This document shows, piece after piece, positions 45,719-54,468 of a DNA stretch of 64,000 bases. The notes under the pieces were generated by a model. It was not told the origin of the DNA and made no database searches. It worked only from the letters and a program-made list of their open reading frames with translations. The first letter of the stretch is position 1. The number at the start of each line of letters is the position of its first letter. Both the position numbers and the translations under genes were made by a program. The stretch comes from Sandaracinobacteroides sp041909755 (GTDB lineage Bacteria > Pseudomonadota > Alphaproteobacteria > Sphingomonadales > Sphingomonadaceae): positions 1-64,000 of the forward strand of contig NZ_JAYRCW010000002.1 in the NCBI RefSeq assembly GCF_041909755.1. The letters are read 5' to 3'.

Positions 45719-46783
45719 ATGCGACATCATTTCCTGATTCCGGCCCTGCTGGCGCTTCCGCTGGCGATCGCCGCGCCGCTCGACGCCCGAAGCGAGGCGC
45801 AAGCGCCCGTCGCGCTGGCAAGCCGCGAGGGCAATATGGTCTCCCTGCGCTGGACGGGGCTGAAAGGCCCGGTGACCGTGTGGCAGATCCCGGCGGCCGA
45901 CGCGCCGCCGGGGCGCGGACAGAAGCTGGCGGTCGCGGCCGGCGATTCCGCCACCCTCCCGGTCGCGCCCTGGCCCCGCGCCTATTTCCTGCTGAAGGAC
46001 GCACGCGGACAAACGGTGCGAACCGCTGAGCGGCTGCTGCCGCTGGATGGCGGCAGCAACTTCCGCGATCTCGGCGGCTATCGCACGCTCGATGGCCGGG
46101 AAACCGCCTGGGGCAGCCTCTATCGGTCTGCCGTGATGTCGGGCCTGACGCCAGATGATTTCCAGCGGCTGGGCAAGCTCGGCATCCAGACGATCTGCGA
46201 CTTCCGCGCCACCAACGAGCGGGCCCGCGACGCCGTGAACTGGCCCGAAGGCGTTCAGCCCACGGTGCTGGCCACCGATTACGGGCTGGATACCGGCGCG
46301 CTGGAAGCAATGTTCCGGGGCGGCCCCGTCACTGTCGAGGCAACGCGCAAGGCGATGGCCGGCTTCTATGCCCAGATGCCCTTCACCTTCGCGGATCAAT
46401 ATGCCCGCATGATGCGCGAACTGGTGGACGGGCGCAGCCCCCTCGCCTTCAACTGCTCCGCCGGCAAGGATCGCACCGGCCTCGCGGCCGCGCTGCTGCT
46501 GACAACGCTGGGCGTGCCCTTCGAAACGGCGATGGCGGACTATCTGCTGTCCAACCAGACCTACCGGCCCAAGCCGCCGTCCGCCGACGATCCGACGGCG
46601 CGCATGTTCGCCAGCCTCCCGCCGGATGTGACCCAGGCGCTGATGGGCGTGGATCGCAGCTATCTCGAAGCCAGCTTCGCCGCCATCGAGGCGAAGGGCG
46701 GAATCAAGCGCTATCTGGCGGAGGACCTGAAGCTGACGGACGCCGACATCGCGCGCCTCAAACAACTGTACCTCGTGGATTGA
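45719..46783 (+). CDS. Exported tyrosine-type protein phosphatase
   Basis: A 354-residue Tyr/Ser phosphatase-family protein (PF13350-like) with a signal peptide (MRHHFLIPALLALPLAIAAP). GSNFRDLGGYRT near residue 112 and the catalytic P-loop FNCSAGKDRTG (Cys 246, Arg 252) are intact. Being exported and next to a TonB receptor, it may dephosphorylate a nutrient such as a phosphorylated sugar or inositol, or a lipid, before or after uptake; this is inference. Confidence 0.85.
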   Translation: MRHHFLIPALLALPLAIAAPLDARSEAQAPVALASREGNMVSLRWTGLKGPVTVWQIPAADAPPGRGQKLAVAAGDSATLPVAPWPRAYFLLKDARGQTVRTAERLLPLDGGSNFRDLGGYRTLDGRETAWGSLYRSAVMSGLTPDDFQRLGKLGIQTICDFRATNERARDAVNWPEGVQPTVLATDYGLDTGALEAMFRGGPVTVEATRKAMAGFYAQMPFTFADQYARMMRELVDGRSPLAFNCSAGKDRTGLAAALLLTTLGVPFETAMADYLLSNQTYRPKPPSADDPTARMFASLPPDVTQALMGVDRSYLEASFAAIEAKGGIKRYLAEDLKLTDADIARLKQLYLVD

Positions 46784-46793
46784 CGGCGGCCGC

Positions 46794-47699
46794 TCAGGCC
46801 GCGGAGACCTGCTCCCCGGCCTGACGCGGAATCACGTCCACCGCGACGTCCATCGACTGGTCCGCGCCGCCGTGGAACACCCCGTCCAGCGGGGCGACAT
46901 CGGCATAGTCGCGGCCCATGGCGACGAAGATGTGGCTGGCATCCGCCAGGCAGTCGTTGGTGGGATCGAAGCCGATCCAGCCCAGCTGCTCCCCGCACCA
47001 CAGCGCCACCCAGGCGTGCATGGCATCCGCCCCCACCAGCCGCGGCTTGCCCGGTGGCGGCAAGGTGCGCAGATAGCCGCTGACATAGGCGGCCGGGATG
47101 CCATGCGCGCGGGCCGCAACGATCATCACATGGGCGAAATCCTGGCAGACGCCCCGCCGCTTGGCGAAGGCTTCTTCGGGCGGCGTATCCGTCCGGGTCG
47201 CCTTCGCGTCATAGCGGAAGCCGGCGTGGATCGCGGCCATCAGCGCGCGGCCGGCCGCAACCACCCCGGCCTCATCCCCCAGCATCGGCCGGGCCCAGTC
47301 CGCGATGACGGCCGACGGCCGGGCGACGGACGAGGCATAGAGATAGGCAGACGGCGCCAGCGCATCCAGCCCGCCGTGGGTCAGCGCCTCCGCGCGGATC
47401 TGCCCGACGCTGGGCGCCGGAACCGTCTGCAACAGGAAGCCGGGCTCGGCCACCTCCACGGTGAAGCGGCTCTCCACCATCAGCCGCTGGATCGGTTCGC
47501 CAATCGCCAGCCTGTCGCGGGTCACATGCCAGGGGCCGAACGCCTGCTGCACGGAGGCCGGGGCCGGATCGATCAGCAGCTCATGGCCGTGCAGGGTCTG
47601 CCCCGGCCAGGGTGCGGGCCGCAGGCGCAGGTTGAACCGGGCCAGCCGGACAGGCCCGGTATAACGCACGATCGTCCTGTGGCTGACATCATAGATCAT
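46794..47699 (-). CDS. Transglutaminase-like protein (1)
   Basis: A 301-residue protein with the bacterial transglutaminase-like N-terminal beta domain (MIYDVSHRTIVRYTGPV) and a papain-like core: Cys 185 (RRGVCQDFAH), His 228 (DAMHAWVAL) and Asp 245 (GFDPTND). Likely a peptidase or amide-forming enzyme. It overlaps the ATP-grasp gene stop by four bases, so the two are translationally coupled. Confidence 0.9.
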   Translation of the reverse strand: MIYDVSHRTIVRYTGPVRLARFNLRLRPAPWPGQTLHGHELLIDPAPASVQQAFGPWHVTRDRLAIGEPIQRLMVESRFTVEVAEPGFLLQTVPAPSVGQIRAEALTHGGLDALAPSAYLYASSVARPSAVIADWARPMLGDEAGVVAAGRALMAAIHAGFRYDAKATRTDTPPEEAFAKRRGVCQDFAHVMIVAARAHGIPAAYVSGYLRTLPPPGKPRLVGADAMHAWVALWCGEQLGWIGFDPTNDCLADASHIFVAMGRDYADVAPLDGVFHGGADQSMDVAVDVIPRQAGEQVSAA

Positions 47700-50158
47700 G
47701 CAAGAAACTGGCCGCCGCCCTTCCCGTCCGCGCGCTCGATAGGCAGGAAATAGCGCAGCGAAACCGCTTCGGACAACGCCCTCAGCCGCTCGTCCGTTTC
47801 AGACAGAAGCGCTTCGCCCACATCCCCTGCTGTCAGCCCGGCAAAGGCGGCCCGCGCCGCGCGCGACGCCCTGAGCGGGGCTTCGGGAAGGCCATCGTCG
47901 GCGAGCGGCGGCAATGCCTCGATATGGGCGTTCAACCGGTTCAGCTGGAACATCAGCGACCGGGGATTGTCCGGATCCAGCAGCAGCAGATCGAACACGG
48001 CGTTGCGCGACGGCCGCGCCAGATAGCGGGAGCGATAGGTGATCTGGCTGTCGCACAGGTCCAGCATCACCGACAGGGCATCGCTTTCGCCCGGCGCGCG
48101 CTGCATCTGCTGCACCATCCGGCAGATCGCCAGCGCCCGTTCCAGCCGTCGGCCGATCTCCAGGAACCGCCAGGCGGGGCTTCGCACCATGTCCTCCGCG
48201 ATCAGCCCGGCCAGCGCGCTGAACTGTTCGATCAGGTCCCGCACCAGCCGCTGCTGCTCGCTGCGGTCGGCCGGCACATCGGGCAGCGGCCGGCTTGCCA
48301 GCCGCCAGAAATCCGATGCGAAGCGGTCGCGCAGCGCCAGCCCCGTATCCCTCAGCGCCGCCAGCAACGAGCCCACGGAACCCGGCCGCCCCGATCCGTT
48401 TAGCGCCACCCGGCAGATCTCCGGCACCGCACGATCCGGCATTTCCGTCGGCAGGGCATCCCAGAGGAACAGCAGCTCCGCCAGCAGCTCCCGCACGCCG
48501 GTGTCGCGCACGGCCACCGAATCCAGGTCGATGGAACTGCCCAGCATCGACCGCAGCACCCGGACAGTCGCCTCCGCCCGTTCCAGATAGCGGCCGAACC
48601 AGAACAGATTGTCCGCCGCCTGGCTGGCAAGGATGCCACCCCCGCGCCGGATCGGCGGGTCGGCGTGAAACAGCGTCGGCAGCTGCACGCGCCCGGCTTC
48701 CTCGTCGACGATGCACACGTCGGCAGACAGATCGCCTTCGCCCATCAGCGAGGACCGCAGCCCGCCATCCGACGCGATGCGGGCAAAGCCGCCCGGCATC
48801 ACCATCCACTGCCCGTCCCCGCCCCGCGCCACGAAGGCGCGCAAGGTGAAGGGCCGGGGCTCGAACCCCTCGCCCGACAGTACGGGGGTGGTGGACAGGT
48901 TCACGATCTCCTGGCCGCAGAAGTCCATCGGGCGGCGGGCCATCGCATCCAGCAGCCGGGTCCGTGCCGCACCGGACAGGTCGGCGCCCGCAACCGCGTG
49001 CGCGCCTTCCAGCCCTTCGACCTCGTCGGAAAAGGCCGGCGAGATCAGCAGGTCGTCCAGCCTGTCGCGCACAAGGGCGGCTTCGTGCGGCTGCCCGCAC
49101 CACCAGGTCGCCACATTCGGCAGGATCGGCGCCTGTCCGGTCAGCCGCTGGCAGAGCGCGGGCAGGAACGCCGCGAACGCGGGCGATTCCAGCAGCTCCA
49201 CGCCCGGCCAGTTCGCCATCGCCAGCCGGCCGTGCGCCCAGGCATCGAACAGATCGGGCACACCCAGCCGGGATCGGGAATCGAACCGCAGCGGATCCAG
49301 CGCATTGGTGTCGATCCAGCGCCAGATGGCATCGATCCGCTTCGGCCCGGCGATCGTCCGCACGTAAAGGCGGCTGTCCATCACCGTCAGGTCGCGCCCC
49401 TCCACCAGCGGAATGCCCAGATAGCGCGCCAGATGCGCCTGTTCGGGATAGCTCTGGTTGAAACGCCCCGGCGTCAGCAGCGCGATCCGGGGGGAGGCCC
49501 GCTCGCTCCCCCGGGCGATCCCTTCCCGCAGTCCCGCGAAGAAGCCCGCCAGCCGCCGCACATGGATGCCCGACAGCAGCGAACCCGTTCCGCGCGAAAG
49601 CGCAAGCCGGTTTTCCAGCGCATAGCCGATGCCGTTCGCCAGGCGCAGCCTGTCGGCCAGCACCCGCCACTGCCCGCGCGGGCCGCGCGCAAGGTCCACG
49701 GCATAGACATGCAGATAATGATCCCCGCCGGGCTTCAGCCCCACCATGTCGCGCGCGAACCATCGGCTGCCCGTCACCACCGCCGCCGGCAGATGGCCTT
49801 CCGCCACCAGCCGCTGCGCGCCATAGATGTCCGCGATCACCTGTTCCAGCACCTCGGCCCGCTGGATCAGGCCGCGTTCCACCGTTTCCCATTCCGCCGC
49901 GCCGATGATCAGCGGCATCGGGGTCAACGGCCAGCTGCGCTCCTCCATGTCGCCCGCGATGCGAAAGCTGAAACCCATCTCCTGCACCTGCCGCGCCAGC
50001 AGCTCATGCGGAGTCAGGCCTGCGCCGACCGCAAGATCGAACAGCGCGCCGGCGACATTCGACCATTTCTCCGCCACCGAATGCGGGGCGTGGCGAAACA
50101 GATCGCCGGCGTCGACATCCACCGGATAGTGCCGCAACCGGCTGTCCACCGGCGGCAT
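47696..50158 (-). CDS. Circularly permuted ATP-grasp fused to alpha-E (DUF403) domain
   Basis: An 820-residue fusion. The first 490 residues or so are a circularly permuted ATP-grasp (DUF404/407 type: RIALLTPGRFNQSYPEQAHLA, then RRPMDFCGQEIVNLSTTP), predicted to join amino acids or peptides using ATP. From about residue 500 an all-helical alpha-E domain follows (ASQAADNLFWFGRYLERAEA). In many genomes these are separate genes. It lies between two transglutaminase-like genes in one operon. The product of the ligase is unknown. Confidence 0.9.
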   Translation of the reverse strand: MPPVDSRLRHYPVDVDAGDLFRHAPHSVAEKWSNVAGALFDLAVGAGLTPHELLARQVQEMGFSFRIAGDMEERSWPLTPMPLIIGAAEWETVERGLIQRAEVLEQVIADIYGAQRLVAEGHLPAAVVTGSRWFARDMVGLKPGGDHYLHVYAVDLARGPRGQWRVLADRLRLANGIGYALENRLALSRGTGSLLSGIHVRRLAGFFAGLREGIARGSERASPRIALLTPGRFNQSYPEQAHLARYLGIPLVEGRDLTVMDSRLYVRTIAGPKRIDAIWRWIDTNALDPLRFDSRSRLGVPDLFDAWAHGRLAMANWPGVELLESPAFAAFLPALCQRLTGQAPILPNVATWWCGQPHEAALVRDRLDDLLISPAFSDEVEGLEGAHAVAGADLSGAARTRLLDAMARRPMDFCGQEIVNLSTTPVLSGEGFEPRPFTLRAFVARGGDGQWMVMPGGFARIASDGGLRSSLMGEGDLSADVCIVDEEAGRVQLPTLFHADPPIRRGGGILASQAADNLFWFGRYLERAEATVRVLRSMLGSSIDLDSVAVRDTGVRELLAELLFLWDALPTEMPDRAVPEICRVALNGSGRPGSVGSLLAALRDTGLALRDRFASDFWRLASRPLPDVPADRSEQQRLVRDLIEQFSALAGLIAEDMVRSPAWRFLEIGRRLERALAICRMVQQMQRAPGESDALSVMLDLCDSQITYRSRYLARPSRNAVFDLLLLDPDNPRSLMFQLNRLNAHIEALPPLADDGLPEAPLRASRAARAAFAGLTAGDVGEALLSETDERLRALSEAVSLRYFLPIERADGKGGGQFLA

Positions 50159-50175
50159 GGATACAATGGCCGCGG

Positions 50176-53100
50176 TCAGCGTCCGTCCCCCCGGGGTGCA
50201 GCCCGCCTGAGGTCCAGCGACATCGGGAACTCGCCCGGCAGCTCCTCCGCCGGCATCTCGCGCGCGCCGGGCGAATGGCCATGATCCTGAAAGCGGCTCC
50301 GGCGCCGCGCTTCCGCCTCATAGCCGTTCACCGGCACATCGTCATAGGATCGCCCGCCCGGGTGCGCGACATGATAGACGCAGCCGCCCAGTGAACGGCC
50401 GTTCCAGCTGTCGAGGATGTCGAAGGTCAGCGGCGCCTGCGCCTTCATCAGAGGGTGCAGGCAGTTGGCAGGCGCCCAGGCCTTGTAGCGCACCCCGCCC
50501 ACGGCCTCGCCGGACACGCCCGTCGGGTGCATCGGAACCCGCCGCCCGTTGCAGCTGATGATGTGGCGGCCGGGCACCAGCCCCGTCGCGCGCAGCTGAA
50601 GCCGTTCGGTCGAGCTGTCCACATAACGCACCGTGCCGCCGATCGCGCCGGTTTCCCCCAGCACGTTCCACGGCTCCAGTGCATGGGAAACTTCCAGAGA
50701 AACGCCGCCGCCCTCCACCACCCCATGCACCGGGAAGCGGAACTGGCGCTGCGCCTCGAACCAGACGGGATCGAAATCAAAGCCCGCCTCGCGCAGATCC
50801 GCCAGCACCTCCAGGAAATCGGCCCACACGAAATGCCCCAGCATGAAGCGGTCGTGCAGCGCCGTGCCCCAGCGCACCAGATGGCCCTCGCGCGGCTGCT
50901 TCCAGAACATCGCCGTCAGCGCGCGCAGCAACAGCTGCTGTGCAAGGCTCATCTTCGCGTCCGGCGGCATCTCGAAGCCGCGAAATTCCACCAGCCCCAG
51001 CCGCCCTGTCGGGCCATCGGGGGAAAACAGCTTGTCGATGCAGATCTCGGTGCGGTGGGTGTTGCCCGTCACATCCACCAGCAGGTTGCGGAACAGCCGG
51101 TCCACCACCCACGGCAGCGGCTGGCCCGCCTGCGGCCCCGGCACCTGCGCCAGCGCGATTTCCAGCTCGTACAGGCTGTCGTGCCGGGCCTCGTCGATGC
51201 GCGGGGCCTGGCTGGTCGGGCCGATGAACAGGCCGGAAAACAGGTACGACAGCGAAGGGTGCCGCTGCCAGTAGAGGACGAAGCTCTTCAGCAGGTCCGG
51301 GCGGCGGATGAAGGGGCTGTCGGCGATGCTGGCGCCGCCAAGCACGATATGGTTGCCCCCGCCCGTGCCGACAGAGCGGCCGTCCACCATGAACTTGTCG
51401 GCCGTCAGCGCGCAGCTGCGGGCGCAATCATACAACGTCTCCGTCACCTCGACGAGCTCGCGCCAGCTGCCAGTGGGGTGGATGTTCACTTCGATCACGC
51501 CCGGATCCGGCGTCACTTTCAGCACGATCAGGCGCGGGTCCGGCGGCGGCGGATAGCCCTCGATCCTGACCGGCAGGCCGCTCTCTTCGGCCACCGTCTC
51601 GATGGCGGCCACAAGATCCAGATAATCCTCCAGCGATTCCACCGGCGGGATGAAGACGGACAGATGATCACCGCGCGGCTCGACAGTGACGGCAGTTCTG
51701 ACAGCGCCTTCGATCGCCACCTGCTCCACCCGCTGCTGCGCGGCGCCTGCCGGGCCTTCCACGGCGATGGCGGCCTGTTCAGCCAGCGCCTCGCGGACCT
51801 GTTCGCCGCGCTCCACCTGCTCGGCGCGGAAATCGGCGAGCGGCCGGCGCGGCTCCGCCGTGTCGCGCGGGTGGATGTAGGGATAGGCCGATTCCGGCAC
51901 ATACGGCAGCGACCCGAGCGGCAGGCGATAGCCCAGCGAACTGTCCCCCGGCACCGCAAACAGCGCGCCGCGCCGCACCTTCCACTGCTCGCTCCGCCAC
52001 CGCGGCATCGGCGACGCAGCAGCCTGCCAGCGCTGAACCGGCAGCACATAGCCCACCGGCTTCGAAAGCCCGCGCTGGAAGGTTCGCATGAAGCGTTCGC
52101 GCACTTCCGGATCATCCAGCGCCGGATCGTCGGGTTTCGTGTTGGCCGGCAGTTCCGCCTCCTTCACGATCCACTCAACGGCATCCTCATACACCGGCTG
52201 CACGAAGCCGGCTTCCAGCCCCAGATTGCCGGCCGCCGCCTTCAGGAAGCGCTCGGCAGAGCCGCAATCCACCTCCACCTCCGCCACTTCGTCGGGCATC
52301 CGCACTCCGGCCAGCAGCGCCTCGTCGCGCCAGATCGGCACGCCATCCCTGCGCCAATAGATGGAATAGCCCCAGCGCGGCAGGCTCTCGCCCGGATACC
52401 ATTTGCCTTGCCCATGATGCAGCAGCGATCCGGGCGCGAACTTCGCCCGCAACATTCGGATCAGCCGGTCGGCATAGGCGGCCTTGGTGGGGCCGACAGC
52501 GGCGCTGTTCCATTCCGGGGCCTGAAAGTCGCTGTCGGCGATGAAGGTGGGTTCGCCGCCCATCGTCAGCCGCACGTCCAGCGCCTGAAGTTCGGCATCA
52601 ACCTTGTCGCCCAGCGCCAGCAGCGCGGCCCAGCGGCCATCGGTGAAGGGCCTGGTGATGCGCACGGCCTCGGCAATGCGCGACACGCTCATCTCGAAAT
52701 GGAAATCCACCTCGGCCGGCTCCGCCAGCCCGGTAATCGGCGCGGCAGAGCGATAGTGCGGCGTTGCGGCCAGCGGGATATGCCCTTCGCCCGCGAACAG
52801 GCCCGATGTCGGGTCCATCCCCACCCAGCCAGCGCCGGGGATATAGGCTTCCGCCCAGGCGTGCAGGTCGGTGAAATCCGCTTCAGGCCCTTTCGGCCCC
52901 ACCTTCGGCTCCACATCGGCCTTCATCTGGATCAGGTAGCCGGATACGAACCGTGCCGCGAACCCCAGCCGCCGCAGCAGCTGCACCAGCAGCCAGGAAC
53001 TGTCCCGGCAAGAGCCCGTCCCCAGCGTCAGCGTGTCTTCCGGCGCCTGCACGCCCGGCTCCATCCGCACCACATAGCCCACGCGCGATTGCAACGCCTG

Positions 53101-53544
53101 GTTCACCGCCACAAGGAAGTCGATGGTGCGTCCCGAATGGCCGGCGAATTCGGCCACCAGCGCCTCGAACGCGGCCCCCGTCTCGGTCGCCTCGAAATAG
53201 GCGGCCAGATCCTCCTTCAAGGCCGGGTCATAGCCGAAGGGCATTTCCTCCGCCTGCGGGTCCAGGAAGAAATCGAACGGGTTGATCACGGCGAGGTCGG
53301 CGAGCAGGTCCACCTCGATCTGGAAATGATCGACCTTCTCCGGAAACACGATCCGCGCCTGCCAGTTGCCGTGCGGATCCTGCTGCCAGTTCAGGAAATG
53401 GTTCGAAGGGCTGATCTTCAGCGAATAGTTGGGCACGGCCGTGCGGCTGTGCGGGGCCGGGCGCAGCCGCACGATCTGCGGCCCCAGCGCAATGGGCCGG
53501 CTATAGCGATAGCGGGTCAGATGGTGCAGGCCGGCCTTGATCAT
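50176..53544 (-). CDS. Large transglutaminase-like/DUF2126 protein
   Basis: A protein of about 1122 residues. The first 300 form a transglutaminase-like domain with Cys 179 (GTGSCRDSSW), His 228 (TDLHAWAEA) and Asp 244 (VGMDPTSG). The rest is DUF2126, with LTMGGEPTFI near residue 330 and a long C-terminal part holding FRGFEMPPDAKMSLAQ. The start at 53544 matches the usual family N-terminus; an ATG at 53574 is possible. It ends 17 bases before the ATP-grasp/alpha-E start, so it leads the operon. Function unknown; it is conserved with ATP-grasp and alpha-E genes. Confidence 0.88.
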   Translation of the reverse strand: MIKAGLHHLTRYRYSRPIALGPQIVRLRPAPHSRTAVPNYSLKISPSNHFLNWQQDPHGNWQARIVFPEKVDHFQIEVDLLADLAVINPFDFFLDPQAEEMPFGYDPALKEDLAAYFEATETGAAFEALVAEFAGHSGRTIDFLVAVNQALQSRVGYVVRMEPGVQAPEDTLTLGTGSCRDSSWLLVQLLRRLGFAARFVSGYLIQMKADVEPKVGPKGPEADFTDLHAWAEAYIPGAGWVGMDPTSGLFAGEGHIPLAATPHYRSAAPITGLAEPAEVDFHFEMSVSRIAEAVRITRPFTDGRWAALLALGDKVDAELQALDVRLTMGGEPTFIADSDFQAPEWNSAAVGPTKAAYADRLIRMLRAKFAPGSLLHHGQGKWYPGESLPRWGYSIYWRRDGVPIWRDEALLAGVRMPDEVAEVEVDCGSAERFLKAAAGNLGLEAGFVQPVYEDAVEWIVKEAELPANTKPDDPALDDPEVRERFMRTFQRGLSKPVGYVLPVQRWQAAASPMPRWRSEQWKVRRGALFAVPGDSSLGYRLPLGSLPYVPESAYPYIHPRDTAEPRRPLADFRAEQVERGEQVREALAEQAAIAVEGPAGAAQQRVEQVAIEGAVRTAVTVEPRGDHLSVFIPPVESLEDYLDLVAAIETVAEESGLPVRIEGYPPPPDPRLIVLKVTPDPGVIEVNIHPTGSWRELVEVTETLYDCARSCALTADKFMVDGRSVGTGGGNHIVLGGASIADSPFIRRPDLLKSFVLYWQRHPSLSYLFSGLFIGPTSQAPRIDEARHDSLYELEIALAQVPGPQAGQPLPWVVDRLFRNLLVDVTGNTHRTEICIDKLFSPDGPTGRLGLVEFRGFEMPPDAKMSLAQQLLLRALTAMFWKQPREGHLVRWGTALHDRFMLGHFVWADFLEVLADLREAGFDFDPVWFEAQRQFRFPVHGVVEGGGVSLEVSHALEPWNVLGETGAIGGTVRYVDSSTERLQLRATGLVPGRHIISCNGRRVPMHPTGVSGEAVGGVRYKAWAPANCLHPLMKAQAPLTFDILDSWNGRSLGGCVYHVAHPGGRSYDDVPVNGYEAEARRRSRFQDHGHSPGAREMPAEELPGEFPMSLDLRRAAPRGDGR

Positions 53545-53575
53545 CGCCGGATTGTGCGTCGCAGGCTGCTGCATC

Positions 53576-53591
53576 GCAACAATATTGTTGC
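53576..53591. promoter_or_regulatory. Perfect 16-base palindrome before the DUF2126 operon
   Basis: GCAACAAT-ATTGTTGC is a perfect 8-8 inverted repeat, 31 bases upstream of the DUF2126 start and in the 97-base gap after trxC. It has the symmetry of a dimeric repressor operator. No regulator gene is adjacent apart from the ArsR gene. Confidence 0.5.
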
Positions 53592-53641
53592 CGTCGGCCG
53601 CCCTTACGGACCAGCGCGCCGCCTGCCCATCTATCCGGGGC

Positions 53642-54067
53642 CTAAAGCGCCCGTCCGGCGAAGGCGCGGATCTGCGGCAGGGACAGCGCGCCCGAAACGC
53701 GGTCAACCTCCCGCCCGCCCTTCAACAGCAGCATTGTCGGAACCGATTGGATGCCCAGCGCCGCGGCCAGCGCGGGCGCGGCATCGATGTCCACCTTGGC
53801 CAGCCGGATGCGCGGCTCCAGCTCTGCGGCAGCGGCTTCGAAGGCCGGGGCCATCGCCCGGCACGGCCCGCACCATTGCGCCCAGAAATCCACCAGCAGC
53901 GGCAGCGTTCCGCGATCCCGGTGCAGGCGGAACCCGGCCTCGTCCAGTTGCAGCGCGCGGCCCGTGAACAGGGGCGATTTGCAGCGCCCGCAGGTCGGCC
54001 TGTCGGCCAGGCGCCCGGTGGGCACCCGGTTCACCGCGCCGCATCCGGGGCAGGGCAGTTGTTCCAT
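53642..54067 (-). CDS. trxC: Thioredoxin 2 (zinc-binding)
   Basis: A 141-residue thioredoxin with an N-terminal zinc ribbon (CPGC at 6-9 and CGRC at 26-29) and the WCGPC active site at 65-69. TrxC reduces protein disulfides and, in stress, persulfides and peroxidases. It lies four bases after an ArsR-type regulator gene and is likely in the same operon. Confidence 0.94.
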   Translation of the reverse strand: MEQLPCPGCGAVNRVPTGRLADRPTCGRCKSPLFTGRALQLDEAGFRLHRDRGTLPLLVDFWAQWCGPCRAMAPAFEAAAAELEPRIRLAKVDIDAAPALAAALGIQSVPTMLLLKGGREVDRVSGALSLPQIRAFAGRAL

Positions 54068-54071
54068 CGTC

Positions 54072-54455
54072 TCAATCCCCGATCGGCTGCATGTCCAGCC
54101 GGGAGGCCGGCAGCCCGGCGTCGCACACGTCGCACAACGCCTCCATCACCGCGCGCACCCGCGCATCGGCCAGGCGGTAGCGAACCTGCTGCCCTTCGCG
54201 CTGCGGCGCAACGACACCGGATTCGCGCAGAAGCGCCAGATGCTGCGAGACGCGTGATTGCGAAAGCCCGGTCAGCGCCACCATCTCCCCCACCGTGGGG
54301 CGGCGCCCGCCGTCCATGTCGCTCATGCCCATGCGGCACAGCATCCGCAGCCGGTCTGGATTGGCGAGCAGCTTCAGCACCCGGGCCATCGCATCGGCAT
54401 CGCGCCCCAGCGGCATCATCTCGCCCTCCTCGGGCGGTGCATGTGCAGTCATCAT
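54072..54455 (-). CDS. ArsR-family regulator with BigR/SqrR-like cysteines
   Basis: A 127-residue winged-helix repressor (LTGLSQSRVSQHLALLRESG). Cys 40 in PDRLRMLC sits where BigR and SqrR have their first sensing Cys, and Cys 108/Cys 111 near the C-terminus (ALCDVCD) can supply the partner. This suggests a thiol/persulfide or oxidant sensor, not a metal sensor with a CVC motif. The ATG at 54455 or 54452 may be used. It lies between a methyltransferase gene and trxC. Confidence 0.8.
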   Translation of the reverse strand: MMTAHAPPEEGEMMPLGRDADAMARVLKLLANPDRLRMLCRMGMSDMDGGRRPTVGEMVALTGLSQSRVSQHLALLRESGVVAPQREGQQVRYRLADARVRAVMEALCDVCDAGLPASRLDMQPIGD

Positions 54456-54468
54456 CGTATCGCGTCTC

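Noticed and set aside
50455..53967. 1170-codon + strand frame opposite the DUF2126 gene
   Set aside because: Antisense shadow: rich in Arg, Ala, Gln and His with no motif, whereas the minus strand carries an intact transglutaminase triad.
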